Shown piece by piece: positions 5,964 to 7,278 of a stretch of 7,278 nt of DNA. A program made the translations under genes and the position numbers. The notes under the pieces were generated by a model. That model was not told the origin of the DNA. It ran no database searches and saw only the letters and a list, made by a program, of their open reading frames with translations. Source of the DNA: Armatimonadetes bacterium RBG_19FT_COMBO_69_19 (GTDB taxonomy: Bacteria; Sysuimicrobiota; Sysuimicrobiia; Sysuimicrobiales; Kaftiobacteriaceae); NCBI GenBank assembly GCA_001768125.1, contig MENB01000096.1, forward strand, positions 673-7,950. Reading direction: 5' to 3'. Each line of letters opens with the position of its first letter. Within the stretch, counting starts at the first letter, position 1.

Positions 5964-6889
5964 CACGGCTCCCTCCGGAGGATCACGACATCAAGCGCCT
6001 TGGGGACGATGCGGATCGTGGCCTGTCCGCGGCCGAGCCACTCGCCGTCCGCATGGATGCCCAGCGGCACGTCGCTTTCCACGCGGACATCCTGGACCAC
6101 CTCGCGCGTGACCTTGTAATGCTGCAGGTGTCTGCCGGAGAAGGTCCGCAGTGCCACGGCGACAGTGTCGATGCGCGTGAGGTCCTGGGTGTACACGACG
6201 TCGAGCCTGCCGTCGTCTGGCAGTGCTCCGGGGGCGATGTGCAGCCCGCCGCCGTACCAGTCGGTGTTGGCGGCGGACAGGAAAGTCAGATTCATATCCC
6301 GTCTATGCCCGTCGAGCACCACCCGGGCGACGGGTGAACGGTAGGTCGCCAGCGTCGCGAGGAAGGCCGCCAGGTGGATGGTCTTGCTGCCTCCGATCCG
6401 AGGCCAACGGCAGGCACGGCCCACGAGCTCGCCGTCGAATCCCACCCCCGCGACGGTCGCGTAGAAGTGGCCGTTCACCTGCCCGACGTCGATGCGCCGG
6501 CGGATGCCGGTGAGCAGCAGGCGCACGACGTCCGGAGGTGCGGTGGGCAGGCCGAGCGCGCGGGCAAAGATGTTGGCGGTGCCCCCAGGGACGAAGGCCA
6601 GCGCCGGGCGCGTCGCGGCGGGCACACGCATGAGCCCGTTCAGGGCTTCATTCAGGGTTCCGTCCCCGCCGATCGCGACCACGATCTCCGCGCCGTCCCG
6701 CGCCGCACGCTCCGCGGCCTCGCCCGCCTCCCCCGGTCGCTGCGCGATCGTCTCCGGGACGTCGATCCCCGCGGCGATGAGGGAATGCCGGATGGCCGGC
6801 CACATCCGGGCACCCCGCCCCCTCCCTGCGATCGGGTTGATGATCGCGCAGATCGGACCGTGAGTGAGAGGGCGCTGTGGGACGGGCAA
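5963..6889 (-). CDS. Diacylglycerol kinase-type lipid kinase (DAGK catalytic domain, YegS/DgkB-like)
   Basis: The product is a soluble or membrane-peripheral kinase of 308 residues, the usual length for bacterial DgkB/YegS-like enzymes. These phosphorylate diacylglycerol or other lipid alcohols with ATP. Visible motifs are INPIAGRGRG (17-26), the nucleotide-binding GGDGT (74-78) with E81 and N84 following, PGGTANIFARALGLP (101-115) in the position of the usual GTGND motif, GVGFDGE (148-154), DDGRLD (225-230), and HADGE (279-283) near the C-terminus. The second motif has I where many relatives have D, as in the GGTAN subgroup. The start is uncertain. TTG at 6889 is the best-placed common start codon in frame and gives a natural N-terminus before the nucleotide-binding strand, but no good ribosome binding site precedes it. 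The alternatives are CTG at 6925 (overlapping the previous stop) and GTG at 7042 (120 bp overlap). The gene begins 32 nt after the preceding gene and its stop overlaps the PAP2 start. Confidence 0.9.
   Translation of the reverse strand: MPVPQRPLTHGPICAIINPIAGRGRGARMWPAIRHSLIAAGIDVPETIAQRPGEAGEAAERAARDGAEIVVAIGGDGTLNEALNGLMRVPAATRPALAFVPGGTANIFARALGLPTAPPDVVRLLLTGIRRRIDVGQVNGHFYATVAGVGFDGELVGRACRWPRIGGSKTIHLAAFLATLATYRSPVARVVLDGHRRDMNLTFLSAANTDWYGGGLHIAPGALPDDGRLDVVYTQDLTRIDTVAVALRTFSGRHLQHYKVTREVVQDVRVESDVPLGIHADGEWLGRGQATIRIVPKALDVVILRREP
5971..5976 (-). promoter_or_regulatory. Shine-Dalgarno sequence of the PAP2 gene
   Basis: GGAGGG on the minus strand, 7 nt before the ATG at 5963 and 4 nt before the GTG at 5966. 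The spacing favours the ATG. The site lies within the final codons of the lipid kinase gene. Confidence 0.65.
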
Positions 6890-6921
6890 GCCTGCCGTGT
6901 CATCACCCCCTAGTCGGCTGC

Positions 6922-7278
6922 TCAGGGTGAGGCGTCGGCCATCCGGAGGTCCCGGCGCGGGAAGTAAGCGGCCAGCAGGACGACGAAGGTGAGGTCGATG
7001 AGACCCGTGGCGGCGACGGCGGTCCAGCCGTGGCCGATCCACTCGTAGAGCTGCCAGAGGGCAAAGACGATTTCGCTGGCCAGGATGATGCCGACCATCG
7101 TCCGATAGCGCGCGGGGTCCTCGGCGATGACCACCTTCAGCGCGGCGATGGTGAGCAGCGAGATGCCGAAGCCGAACAGGCTGCGCGGATCGCGCACCGG
7201 GGTGCGGAACAACGCCGCCGCGCCGGGATGGTAGGCCGCAAAGAGGAGGCCGATGAGGCCGGTGTAGACGGCCATGGC
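6922..7278 (-). CDS. Small integral membrane protein of unknown function (5' end possibly beyond the window)
   Basis: No family was recognised. At least 117 residues are visible from an ATG at 7275 to a TGA at 6922. The frame is still open at the right edge, so the true start may lie outside. Four hydrophobic stretches are seen (near residues 1-15, 33-50, 58-78 and 84-105), joined by short loops. One loop carries FRTPVRDPRS and another AEDPARYR. The first stretch is short, which hints that some N-terminal residues are missing. The charged tail RRDLRMADASP is probably cytoplasmic. The pattern resembles generic four-helix membrane proteins of 120-150 residues (DoxX-like in outline only). It is the first visible gene of the minus-strand operon, 32 nt before the lipid kinase start. 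Any link to lipid metabolism rests only on this position. Confidence 0.7.
   Translation of the reverse strand, partial: AMAVYTGLIGLLFAAYHPGAAALFRTPVRDPRSLFGFGISLLTIAALKVVIAEDPARYRTMVGIILASEIVFALWQLYEWIGHGWTAVAATGLIDLTFVVLLAAYFPRRDLRMADASP

Noticed and set aside
6652..6906. 84-codon minus-strand frame starting at GTGATG behind a GGGGG
   Set aside because: It runs within the lipid kinase in another frame, is rich in Arg and Ser, and has no recognisable domain. It is kept only as a possible clue to the kinase start.
6890..6921. Promoter in the short gap before the lipid kinase
   Set aside because: The 32-nt gap is GC-rich and has no recognisable -10/-35 pair. The gene is more likely expressed from upstream, beyond the right edge.
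1..7278. tRNA, rRNA, CRISPR arrays, insertion sequences, attachment sites, defence genes
   Set aside because: No repeats with spacers, transposase motifs, tRNA-like cloverleaf or defence-family signatures were seen. Coding genes fill the window.

Overview
This is a GC-rich stretch (roughly two thirds or more G+C by eye) of a bacterial chromosome. Genes are packed end to end, GTG and TTG starts occur, and there are no introns, mobile elements, RNA genes or CRISPR repeats. The sequence alone does not fix the lineage. High-GC groups such as Actinomycetota, Chloroflexota or uncultivated soil phyla would all fit.

Layout: one plus-strand gene enters from the left edge and ends at 1348. It is the 3' part of an M28-type zinc peptidase fused to about eight membrane segments. 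Everything else lies on the minus strand as one apparent operon read from right to left. The order is: a small membrane protein cut by the right edge (6922-7278), a diacylglycerol-kinase-type lipid kinase (5963-6889), a PAP2 lipid phosphatase (5040-5963), a 614-residue protein with about 12-13 membrane segments and a C-terminal endonuclease/exonuclease/phosphatase (EEP) domain (3196-5040), a CDP-alcohol phosphatidyltransferase (2582-3184), and an MFS transporter (1317-2585). Four of the five junctions overlap by 1-4 nt or leave at most 11 nt, and several carry clear Shine-Dalgarno sequences, so translation is probably coupled. The last minus-strand gene and the plus-strand gene overlap tail to tail by 32 bp. 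A perfect 8-bp inverted repeat flanks that overlap. No intergenic gap exceeds about 35 bp.

Taken together, the minus-strand operon looks like membrane-lipid head-group chemistry. It has a kinase that phosphorylates a lipid, a phosphatase that removes lipid phosphates, an integral-membrane phosphodiesterase-type enzyme with an architecture like eukaryotic Cwh43, a CDP-alcohol transferase that builds phosphodiester-linked lipids, and a transporter. All catalytic signatures checked are intact. The actual lipid is not readable from the sequence, so a dedicated lipid-remodelling pathway is an inference from gene content and order. No hallmark of a defence or mobile system was seen.
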